From: Planctomycetota bacterium
Lineage (GTDB): Bacteria; Planctomycetota; SZUA-567; H5-PLA8
Direction of reading: 5' to 3'
Assembly (NCBI GenBank): GCA_023150555.1
Contig: JAKLKQ010000035.1
Location: 1 to 64,000, forward strand
DNA: 64,000 nt
A program made the translations under genes and the position numbers. The notes under the pieces are model-generated. The model ran no database searches, had not been told where the DNA came from, and saw only the letters and a program-made list of their open reading frames with translations. This document shows, piece after piece, positions 34,693 through 42,452 of this stretch; the stretch's first letter is position 1; every line of letters begins with the position of its first letter.

Positions 34693-35574
34693 TCATGCCT
34701 TGTAAGTGCGGTCCAGAGCCGCCTGGGGCGCTTCGGAGGGCCTTTGCGGTGCGGGCGCGTCTTCGGCCTTGCCCTCGGGTGGCGCCAGGAAGACCTCGGC
34801 GTTCTCGAGGAGATTCGCGACGCGCGCCATCAGCCGCGCGGCGGGCGCGCCGGCCATGATCTGCCGGTGAAAGCTCATGCTCAGCCAGACGGTCCGGCGC
34901 GCGACCACCTGTCCGTCTTCGGCGACGGCGCGTTCCGCCACCTGCCCGAACGCGAAACTCAGCGGCCACGGCCAGGTCCCGACGATGAGATCACCGCCGT
35001 ACTTGCCCGGCGAAGTGATCAGCACGGCGCCGCCGCGGTGCTGGATCCACAGCCGTGCGGAGTACACGGGGATTGTGGCGAGCGTCTTGGCGACGAAGGC
35101 GGGCAGGCGCTCGACGAGGCCGCTGAAGAGCCGCCAGCGCGGGCGGTCTTCCAGGGGCGTCTTGATCAGCGTATCGAGTTCGCGGGCGACGGCATCCAGC
35201 GGGCGGTTCGCGGTGTCGCGCAGGATGTCGACGTAGGCGATCTGTTCGCGCCCGGGCACGTCGGCCTCCACGGCGATGCAACAGTCGACGCGCTTTAGCT
35301 GCGCGATGCGTGAGTTCCAGGGGCCTTCCAGCAGGATGCGGTTGGCGTAGGGCAGTTCCTCCATCGCGCGGGAGACGGCTTTCACGATCAGCGCGGTGTA
35401 GGACGGCGTGTGTCCGGTGCGAGCGTGCTGCGCGGCGCGCAGGCGGTCGGCGGAGGCCATCGCGACTTGGCGCGTGATGCAGACCTTGTCGCGTGGGGCG
35501 TTTTCGCGCATCAGGAACTTCAGGACCGGCAGGAAGGGATTGTGAGGAATGGTCTCATAGGCGGGCGCGGTCAT
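34693..35574 (-). CDS. E2-type (2-oxoacid dehydrogenase) acyltransferase-fold protein, stand-alone
   Basis: The 293-residue protein has the catalytic-domain fold of 2-oxoacid dehydrogenase E2 and chloramphenicol acetyltransferase, but no lipoyl or subunit-binding domain. The conserved TPSYTALIVKAVSRAMEELP helix and a GGAVLITSPGKYG segment are visible. The active-site DHRxxDG of E2 reads FHRQIMAG here: the His-Arg pair is kept but both Asp residues are lost. A role in acyl transfer to a lipid or sugar is possible, but so is a non-catalytic role. Its ATG overlaps the stop of sigma-fusion gene C by four bases, so it is translationally coupled to that gene. Confidence 0.78.
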   Translation of the reverse strand: MTAPAYETIPHNPFLPVLKFLMRENAPRDKVCITRQVAMASADRLRAAQHARTGHTPSYTALIVKAVSRAMEELPYANRILLEGPWNSRIAQLKRVDCCIAVEADVPGREQIAYVDILRDTANRPLDAVARELDTLIKTPLEDRPRWRLFSGLVERLPAFVAKTLATIPVYSARLWIQHRGGAVLITSPGKYGGDLIVGTWPWPLSFAFGQVAERAVAEDGQVVARRTVWLSMSFHRQIMAGAPAARLMARVANLLENAEVFLAPPEGKAEDAPAPQRPSEAPQAALDRTYKA

Positions 35575-37148
35575 GACGACTCCCCTTTCCCCGGCGGCCG
35601 GGCCGGTTCTTCGAAGATCTTGTATTCGAACGACACGGGTTGCGGCGGCCGCCGCGTCGGCAAGCTGGGCATCTCATAGACGCCCGGCTTGCCCGCGCGG
35701 AGGATCTCCCGCACCGCCGTACGGAAGGCTGCGGTATCGGGAAATTCGGAAGGCGCGATCTGCTTGAGCGAGAGGTCGCGGATGCTGTAACGCCCAAAGG
35801 CGATCACGTTCAGCGGCGCGCCAGGACGCGCGCGCGCGTAGGTGATGTTGGTCTGCACGCCGGCCGTATGGGTGACCTGGAACTCGTCGCTTACGTAGAT
35901 CGTCGCCTTGAATGAAACCAGGTTCCCGAGATGAAGTTTGACGCCGCCGGCGTTGTGGAAGAGGCCGGCCTCGACCAGGTCCTTGTCGGGGAATCCCACG
36001 GTGAAGACCCAGCGGTCCAACTGCGTAGCCTCCACCAGTTCCAGCATGGCCTCGATCTTGACGGGATAGCGCAGCGGCGGCGTGGCGATGCGGATCATGG
36101 CCGGCCGGTCGGCATCGGTCTGCATGCACCCGCGCGCCCCGCCCGGCGTACCCGGCACATGCTTCCAGGACCCGGTGATCACTTGGAAGTCCCCGGCCGG
36201 TGCAGGCTGTTCGAACGGCCAGAAGCGCTTCAACGCCGCGCGCGATTCGGGCGCCGGCAGCGTCAAGGGCGCTGCGGAGTCCGCCGGTTTTGCGGAATTG
36301 GCCGCGGGTGCCGCGTCGTCGAGTGCCGCGGGATACAGCGCCCAACCCATGCACGCAGCGGCCAGCAGCACCGTGCTCGCGCAGGCCCACAACGCCGGGA
36401 AGCTTTGCTTGCCCGCGGAGGCGGACGCGCCCTTCAGCGCGGTGGCCAGGCCGGACTGCGCGAACGCGGGCGCTTCGAGGCCGCTCGTCAGCGCCTGGCA
36501 CAGCGCGCCGCTGTCCAGCAGCGGCACCACTGCGGCGAAGCCGGCGCGGCGCATGCCTTCGCGCAGCCGTTCGAGCGCCTCATTGATGCGGCTCGAAACC
36601 GAACGCTGCGAGCAGTTCAGCGCGCGGGCGATCTCCTCCTGCGAAAGGTTCCCGCCGAAGTAGAGCGCCACGAGGCGGCGCTGGCTGGGCTCGAGCTCCG
36701 CGACCTGATCGCGCAGGGCCGCGATGGCTGGATCGGTCCGGCGCGCTGCGGGCTCGGCGGCGCAATCGTCCAGCGAGCGGCCGCTGTTCTTGCGGCAGCG
36801 GCGCGCGACATGCAGGCGCAGGCCCTCGCGGGCGGCCACCTGCAGGATCCAGGGCGCGAAGCGTTCGCGGTCTCTCACAGTATGCGCCGACCTCCAGATG
36901 CGCACGAAGGTATTCTGCAGCGCGTCCTGCGCGTCGGCGGGGTTCTGGAGTATCGAGACGAGCAGCGCATACGTGCGGTCCTTGTGTCTCGCGTAGAGTT
37001 CCTCGAAGGCCTGCCGGTCGCGCCGCGCGGCGACTGCCACCCAAAGCCGCGCGTCCTGTGCTTCGTGCGCTTCCCCGGCTTGCCGCGCCTGCGCCTGCGC
37101 CTCCGCCGCTTGCCGGGCCGAGGTCAGGGCCTTTGTTGCCGTAGTCAC
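35571..37148 (-). CDS. ECF sigma factor fused to membrane helix and outer domain (copy C)
   Basis: The 525-residue paralogue has region 2 at about 48-118 (ADAQDALQNTFVRIWRSAHT), region 4 at about 150-200 (LSQEEIARALNCSQRSVSSR), the linker RAGFAAVVPLLD and a transmembrane helix at about 251-271. The outer domain starts KRFWPFEQPAPAGDFQVITG and differs most from the other copies. A GTG at 37148 has GAAGGAGA seven bases upstream, a strong site, and is preferred over the GTG at 37169. GGAACT lies about 91 bases upstream. The gene is coupled to the E2-like gene by an ATGA overlap. Confidence 0.83.
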   Translation of the reverse strand: MTTATKALTSARQAAEAQAQARQAGEAHEAQDARLWVAVAARRDRQAFEELYARHKDRTYALLVSILQNPADAQDALQNTFVRIWRSAHTVRDRERFAPWILQVAAREGLRLHVARRCRKNSGRSLDDCAAEPAARRTDPAIAALRDQVAELEPSQRRLVALYFGGNLSQEEIARALNCSQRSVSSRINEALERLREGMRRAGFAAVVPLLDSGALCQALTSGLEAPAFAQSGLATALKGASASAGKQSFPALWACASTVLLAAACMGWALYPAALDDAAPAANSAKPADSAAPLTLPAPESRAALKRFWPFEQPAPAGDFQVITGSWKHVPGTPGGARGCMQTDADRPAMIRIATPPLRYPVKIEAMLELVEATQLDRWVFTVGFPDKDLVEAGLFHNAGGVKLHLGNLVSFKATIYVSDEFQVTHTAGVQTNITYARARPGAPLNVIAFGRYSIRDLSLKQIAPSEFPDTAAFRTAVREILRAGKPGVYEMPSLPTRRPPQPVSFEYKIFEEPARPPGKGESS

Positions 37149-37286
37149 GATTCCGTCTCCTTCGTCCACTGGGAACGGGGAATGCCGCCCATTTAGAAGG
37201 GAAATGCCGGAATTCGTGCAACCTCAACCGGAATATGAAGTTCCGTCGATACAATAGGGCTAGGAAGGCCCGCCTTGGAAGCCCTG

Positions 37287-38156
37287 TCAGTGGGCGGGTT
37301 TGCGGAAGATCACCGTCATGTGGTCCTTGGTCGCGCCGGGCACGAAGTACCCCGCCAGGGCCAGCGGGATCAACCGCGGGTTGGCGAGGAACGCCGCCGC
37401 GCGCGAGGGCTCGAAGGCGCATTCCATGTCGTTGCCGTGCGCGAGCATGAAGGCGTCGCAGAAGCGCTGGCTGGTGCAGGGCCACCAGTGGTCGTAGTAC
37501 AGCCGCAGGTGGCGTGCGGCGAGTTCGAGGCCGCAGGCGGCGCCGAGTTCTTCCAACGCGCCGGCCGAGAGGATGTGGCGGTGGCAGGGCATGTGCAGGC
37601 GGTGGAGGTGCGCTTCGGGATGTTCGAGGTCGATCGCGTCGGCGTTGGGCGTCGTGAGCGCCAGCAGGCCGCCGGGGCGCAGGCGTCGCGAGAGCATGAC
37701 CAAGAACGCGCGCGGCGATTCGACGTGCTCGATTACGTCCATGCTCACGACCGCGTCGTACGTGCGCTTCATCGCGGCGGGATCCATGTACGCGTCCTCC
37801 AGCGCGTCGAAGCCGGTGCAGCGCGTGAAGCCCCGGCCATTCAGGTAGCGCAGAAAGAGCCCGTGGCCGCAGCCGTAGTCAAGCAGTTCGTGCTCGCGCT
37901 GGAGCCCCGCGCCGGACATCCAGCGCACGAAGACGCCGTACCACGCGTGCGTGAAGTAGTTCAGGCGCTGTTTGCGCAGCGGGTAGTCTTCGTAATAGCG
38001 CGCCAGGCCGGGCGTCTCCTCGCAGTGTAGCGAACGGCAGCGCGCGCAGCGCCAGACCTCGAAGCGTTCGTTGCGGAAGCGGCGCAGGTTCGAGCGCACC
38101 CCGGCGACTTCGGCCGGCGCGTCTTTGCACCGGCACAGCGGGCAGGCGCCGCGCAT
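37287..38156 (-). CDS. class I SAM-dependent methyltransferase with N-terminal zinc-binding cysteines
   Basis: The 289-residue protein starts with a likely zinc-binding segment, CPLCRCKDAP and then WRCARCRSLHC, followed by a Methyltransf_23-type domain with the SAM-binding motif LLDYGCGHGLFLRYL and the post-motif VVSMDVIEHVESPRAF. Such proteins often act in sugar or glycolipid synthesis. AAAGGAGG five bases upstream fixes the ATG at 38156; another in-frame ATG at 38177 overlaps the stop of the glycosyltransferase gene. It is the third gene of the D module and is followed after 138 bases by sigma-fusion gene C. Confidence 0.87.
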   Translation of the reverse strand: MRGACPLCRCKDAPAEVAGVRSNLRRFRNERFEVWRCARCRSLHCEETPGLARYYEDYPLRKQRLNYFTHAWYGVFVRWMSGAGLQREHELLDYGCGHGLFLRYLNGRGFTRCTGFDALEDAYMDPAAMKRTYDAVVSMDVIEHVESPRAFLVMLSRRLRPGGLLALTTPNADAIDLEHPEAHLHRLHMPCHRHILSAGALEELGAACGLELAARHLRLYYDHWWPCTSQRFCDAFMLAHGNDMECAFEPSRAAAFLANPRLIPLALAGYFVPGATKDHMTVIFRKPAH

Positions 38157-38173
38157 GCGGTCCTCCTTTCCCT

Positions 38174-39382
38174 TCATGAACAGACCACCGTATGCGCGGG
38201 CGAGACCAACCGGTAGCGCGTGCCGCGCCAGGTGATCGTGCGCGTCGACAAGGAACGCGCGACGTTGAGACACAAGAGCGCCATCGTCGCGGGCGTCAGC
38301 AGCAGCGCCGAAGTAAAGCGCTCCAGCACCTCAGCGCCCGCTTGCGGGCCCAGCGCCACCGCCACGGCGGGGACCAGCCGCGCGCCCACCCAGGCGTTGG
38401 CGAAGACCGGCAGCAGGGTAAGCAGAACTAACGCGGCGACGGCCGGAACGGGCAGCGCGAAGCCAAAAGCCAGCGCGCACGCCGCGAGCGGCAGCGCGGC
38501 GATCAGCGCGTGCGCGGCGGCGCACAGGCCCCACATCGCGGGATGGTAGACGCGCGAGATCGTCACCTGCCGGTTGGTGAACTCGATCGTCTCGGCCAGT
38601 GTGGAGTCCTCGTAGCTCGGCGCGCCGCACTGCGGCACGAAGGCGATGCGCAGCTTCGCTTCGCGCACGGCGGCACTGAGCAGCATGTCGTCGCTGAGCC
38701 CGCGCGCCCAGCGCCGGGGCAGGTCGAGGCGCTCGAACGTGGCGCGCCGGATCGCCATCGCACCGCCCCACGCGTAACCGACGCGTTCGTCGAGTTGCGT
38801 GATCAGCCCGCCGCCGATCCAGACCATCCGCAGCAGCGAACCAAGGCCGCCGCGTTCGGGGATGTACCAGCGGAAGCCCGTCGCCGCGCCGGTCCGTTCC
38901 TCCTTCAACGGCGAGACGAGCCGGCGCAGGAAGTCGGGCTGCGCACGCATATCCGAGTCGACGAAGACGAAAACCTCGCTCACAGGATCCGCCTCACGCA
39001 TCGCGGCGCGCTGGTTGTTGAGCTTCTCGGCGCAGCCCTGCGCGCGGCCGGCGATCACAAGGCTCGCGCGTTCGATTGGGATGTCCGCTAAAGCCGCTCG
39101 GATAACCGGCACGGCCGGATCTTCGCCATTGCCGACGGCGAAGAGCAGTTCGTAATACGGGTAGTCCTGCGCGAGCAGCGCGCGGATGTTCGCGCCCAGG
39201 TTCGGGTCGCAGTCTTTGCAGGGCAGGATCACGGTCGCGCGCGGAGTCCAATCGGATGCAGGCGCGCGCAGCCCGTCGAGCAGCCTGCGCAAGGCGCGGT
39301 GGCCCAGCATCAGGGCTCCGACGGAGAGGGCCGTCGATACCGCAGCGAAGCCTGCCAGCGCCAGCCAAGCGTTCAACGTCAT
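38174..39382 (-). CDS. GT2/GT21-type membrane glycosyltransferase (ceramide-glucosyltransferase-like)
   Basis: The 402-residue protein has an N-terminal membrane helix (about 5-27), a GT-A domain (about 45-265) and several C-terminal helices. The motifs match the ceramide glucosyltransferase/HpnI group: ATVILPCKDCDPNLGANIRA, GCAEKLNNQRAAM, VFVDSDMRAQPDFLRRL, ATGFRWYIP and the QVTISR element near the membrane. It would transfer a sugar from a nucleotide donor to a lipid in the inner membrane. GGAGATA eight bases upstream supports the ATG. It follows sigma-fusion gene D by 86 bases and precedes the methyltransferase almost without a gap. Confidence 0.88.
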   Translation of the reverse strand: MTLNAWLALAGFAAVSTALSVGALMLGHRALRRLLDGLRAPASDWTPRATVILPCKDCDPNLGANIRALLAQDYPYYELLFAVGNGEDPAVPVIRAALADIPIERASLVIAGRAQGCAEKLNNQRAAMREADPVSEVFVFVDSDMRAQPDFLRRLVSPLKEERTGAATGFRWYIPERGGLGSLLRMVWIGGGLITQLDERVGYAWGGAMAIRRATFERLDLPRRWARGLSDDMLLSAAVREAKLRIAFVPQCGAPSYEDSTLAETIEFTNRQVTISRVYHPAMWGLCAAAHALIAALPLAACALAFGFALPVPAVAALVLLTLLPVFANAWVGARLVPAVAVALGPQAGAEVLERFTSALLLTPATMALLCLNVARSLSTRTITWRGTRYRLVSPAHTVVCS

Positions 39383-39468
39383 AAAGTATCTCCAGAATCG
39401 GGCACACAGGTTCCCCGCGCCGTTCCGCGCACGGTCTGTATCCGGCTCATTCGCCTCGTTGGGATGAA

Positions 39469-40977
39469 CTACTGCTTTTGCGTCTTGCGGAATTCAAGCA
39501 GTTCCACGTTTTCCTCGCTGCGCATGGGCTCGCCGCCGATGACCTGGATCAGGCCGTCCCGGTCAAGCAGTTCGGGCGGCACTTCGTTTCCTTCCACGCT
39601 GGTTACTTCAATCTCGCGCACGAGCCAGTTCATGGTCCGGACGTAGAACGTGTCGTAGGCAATCTTCTGGTCGAAGTCGAAGAGCAGGAAAAGCGCATCG
39701 TTGAAGCGGCCGACCACCTTGTCGCCGAGGATCCAGAACTCCTGTAGGGTCTCGCCGCTCTTTGCGCCGATGCTGCGATGCCATCCCGAGAATTCGCCCA
39801 GCTTTTTGTCTTGCGTCGGGTAGACCGTTAGCAGCGCTTCGGCCTGGGGATCCGCGAACGCCTCGGGGTTGGGCCAGACCTTGACGCGCACGCGGTAGCA
39901 GCGCGCTTCCACCTCCATCGGCAGCTTGATCAGCGTCAGCTGCTTGTACAACGGCCCCAGCATACGGTGCCCCTTGTAGTCCACGAGTTGCCAGCGGCCG
40001 TAGACGACTTCCATGCCGTCCGGCATGCCGCTCTTGAAGGTCCAGACCTTGCGGAAGGGCGCCGGTCCGGCATCGGCGGCGGGAGCCGTCTCTGTCGCTG
40101 GCTGGCGCGCGGGTGAATCTGTTTCTGAGCCGGGTCCACGAGGCTGTTCTCGCAGTAGCCACCCTCCTGCTCCGCCCACGGCGATGAGCGCAGCCACGCC
40201 CATCAAAATCAAGGCGCCGGAGCTCGTGGCGGCGGTCATGCGCTGGCTGGCCTCGGCTGCGGTGCTTAGTTTCGATCCGATGGCCCCCCACGCGCTGGCG
40301 GGCGCGGCGTGGCCCGAGGTCAGCGCCGCCGGCAATGCGTTCGCTTCCAGCAGAGGCAGCGTCGCCGCGAAGCCGGCTTGCCGCAGTCCGACGCGCAGGT
40401 GTTCCAGCGCCTGGTTGAGGCGGTGGCTGACGGACTGCTGCGAAAGATCCAGCGCCTCGGCAATCTCCTGCTGCGAGAGATTTCCGCCGAAATACAGCGC
40501 GACGACGCTGCGCTTCTCGGGATCCAGGGCTCCGACCTGCTCGCGCAGCGCGGCAACGACCTCGTCTGGCAGCGTAGCTTCCTTCGCGGCCGGCTGCGCG
40601 CCGGCGTCCATGGCCGCGTCGAGCGACACGCTGCGGCGCTTCTTCTGCCTGCGCGAGGCGATCACGCGAACGCCTTCGCGGGCGGCTACGCGCAGGATCC
40701 AGGCCGGGATGCGGTCGAAGTGCTTCACCGAATGCGCGCCGATCCAGACGCGCACGAAGGTGTCCTGCAGCGCATCCAGAGCGTCGTTGGAGTCGTGCAG
40801 GATCGCGCACAGCAGCGCATAGACGCGATCCTTGTGCCGCGCGTAGAGGACCTCGAAGGCCGCGCGGTCGCGCCGGCCGGCGATGGCTTGCAGCAACTCG
40901 GCGTCGGACGGGGCTTCCGTCCCGGCCGGACAGGCGCTGGCGGATTGCGTCCTCGGTTCGGTCATCGCGAGTCCCAT
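39469..40977 (-). CDS. ECF sigma factor fused to membrane helix and outer jelly-roll-like domain (copy D)
   Basis: The 502-residue paralogue has region 2 at about 38-112 (NDALDALQDTFVRVWIGAHS), region 4 at about 150-200 (LSQQEIAEALDLSQQSVSHR), the linker QAGFAATLPLLE and a transmembrane helix at about 254-274. The outer domain shares RKVWTFKSGMPDGMEVVYGR and LTLIKLPMEVEARCYRVRVK with copy B, and both end in MRSE..VEL(L/F)EFR. The ATG at 40977 follows GGGAGG with an 8-base gap. It heads the array and is followed by a glycosyltransferase and a methyltransferase. Unlike the other copies it has no obvious GGAAC upstream. Confidence 0.85.
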   Translation of the reverse strand: MGLAMTEPRTQSASACPAGTEAPSDAELLQAIAGRRDRAAFEVLYARHKDRVYALLCAILHDSNDALDALQDTFVRVWIGAHSVKHFDRIPAWILRVAAREGVRVIASRRQKKRRSVSLDAAMDAGAQPAAKEATLPDEVVAALREQVGALDPEKRSVVALYFGGNLSQQEIAEALDLSQQSVSHRLNQALEHLRVGLRQAGFAATLPLLEANALPAALTSGHAAPASAWGAIGSKLSTAAEASQRMTAATSSGALILMGVAALIAVGGAGGWLLREQPRGPGSETDSPARQPATETAPAADAGPAPFRKVWTFKSGMPDGMEVVYGRWQLVDYKGHRMLGPLYKQLTLIKLPMEVEARCYRVRVKVWPNPEAFADPQAEALLTVYPTQDKKLGEFSGWHRSIGAKSGETLQEFWILGDKVVGRFNDALFLLFDFDQKIAYDTFYVRTMNWLVREIEVTSVEGNEVPPELLDRDGLIQVIGGEPMRSEENVELLEFRKTQKQ

Positions 40978-41087
40978 GATACACGCCTCCCTCGGCACAA
41001 GGGAACGAGCGCCGCCGGGATTTACCAACGGAATTTCAGGGATCGCGCAACGCTTTCAATGACAAGGAGTTGCAGGTGAGGCCGAGG

Positions 41088-42404
41088 CTACTCGCCGAGG
41101 AGCTTGCGCAGGACTTCCTGGTCCTCGGGCGAGACGTTGACGAAGCGGATCCCCAAGCGGCGCTGGGTCTCGTCCTGGTCGTCGGTCCACATCACGCGGC
41201 CGAGAATGGGCTTGGTGTCGGGCATGCCGTCGAGGACGAGGTAAAGCAACTCGCCCTGGTTGATGTTCTCGCTGGTGAGCATGCACAGGCCGCCCATGGA
41301 GAGGTCGGAGGTGCGCGCGTCGACGGCCTTGGCTTCGACGCCGTCCTCCTTCCCCTTCGAATGCTGGAACTTGACCTTTGCGGAGATCGGATGGCGCTTC
41401 TGGTTGCGCCGGTCGCGGGGCGGCTGGCAGACGCGGTTCTTGCCGCTGTGCTTGGCAACGTACAGCGCGCGGTCGGCGGCCTGGATCAGCGCGCCGCGTT
41501 CTTCGCCGTCCATGGGGTACTCGGCGAGACCGATCGAGACGGTCAGGTTGCCGCCCGGCAGAACCTTCTCGTTGGGAAACTCGCGGTCGAGGATCACCTG
41601 GCGAATGCGTTCGGCGACGCCTTTGGCGCCCTCGCGGTCCAGGCCGACCAGGATCACGGCGAATTCCTCGCCGCCGTAGCGCGCGACCATGTCGCCCTTC
41701 TTCAGGTTGCGGCGCAGGCAGATGGCGACTTCCTTCAGCGCGACGTCGCCGGCGATGTGGCCGTTGATGTCGTTGTATTGCTTGAAGTAGTCGATGTCGA
41801 TCATCAGCAGGCTGACCTTGCTGTCCTCTTCCTTCGCGCGGGCGATGTCGCGCTGCAGGCGGTCCTGGAAATAGCGGTGGTTAAAGATGCCGGTCAGGCC
41901 GTCGGTGACGGCCAGCTGCGCGGTCTCGATGTACGAGCTGGCATCGACGATCTTCACTTCGTCCAGCGCGCCGATGATGTTCTTGAAGTAGTCCAGCCCG
42001 GCGACGCGGATACCCACGTTGCGGCCCAGGCGGTCGGACATGTCGAGTTTGTGCGTGAGCAGGTTGACCCACAGCACGCGCGCCTCGGCTTCGTCGTAGC
42101 GCAGGTTTGTCAGGGTGAAGATCAGGTCGCTGTAGAAGCTCTCGCGCTTGACCGACTTCTCCTGCGCCAGGCGCATTTCGTGCTGCGTGCTGCGCTCGAT
42201 GTCGCGCGCCGCGATCTCGATCACTTCCTGCTCGATGTGGCCGGTATCCTTGAGGAACTCCTCGGAGATTGTCAGGCCTTCGGCGTTGGTGCCGCGCACG
42301 CTGTCGCTGCGGCGCTTCTCGCCTTGGGCCGGCGGCGAAGCCGGCGGAGGCTTCGGAGGCGGAGGCGGCGGGGCGGCGGAATCTTTCTCAGGCTTCTTGG
42401 CCAT
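41088..42404 (-). CDS. diguanylate cyclase with C-terminal PilZ domain
   Basis: The 438-residue cytosolic protein opens with a proline-rich tail (residues 9-27), then a helical region, a GGDEF domain at about 165-330 and a PilZ domain at about 335-435. The active site reads YGGEEF and is preceded by the metal-binding LLMIDIDYFKQYND, so cyclic di-GMP synthesis is likely. The PilZ part has the RRNQKRHP arginines and DLSMGGLCM, the cyclic di-GMP contact motifs, which suggests product feedback or self-sensing. There is no clear I-site RxxD before GGEEF. It lies between rseP and the sigma-fusion array. No strong ribosome binding site precedes the ATG. Confidence 0.92.
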   Translation of the reverse strand: MAKKPEKDSAAPPPPPPKPPPASPPAQGEKRRSDSVRGTNAEGLTISEEFLKDTGHIEQEVIEIAARDIERSTQHEMRLAQEKSVKRESFYSDLIFTLTNLRYDEAEARVLWVNLLTHKLDMSDRLGRNVGIRVAGLDYFKNIIGALDEVKIVDASSYIETAQLAVTDGLTGIFNHRYFQDRLQRDIARAKEEDSKVSLLMIDIDYFKQYNDINGHIAGDVALKEVAICLRRNLKKGDMVARYGGEEFAVILVGLDREGAKGVAERIRQVILDREFPNEKVLPGGNLTVSIGLAEYPMDGEERGALIQAADRALYVAKHSGKNRVCQPPRDRRNQKRHPISAKVKFQHSKGKEDGVEAKAVDARTSDLSMGGLCMLTSENINQGELLYLVLDGMPDTKPILGRVMWTDDQDETQRRLGIRFVNVSPEDQEVLRKLLGE

Positions 42405-42452
42405 AGGCTTGGGCGGCGGTCCCTTGCGTAAGCGGCGCTTCGATTCGGGATA

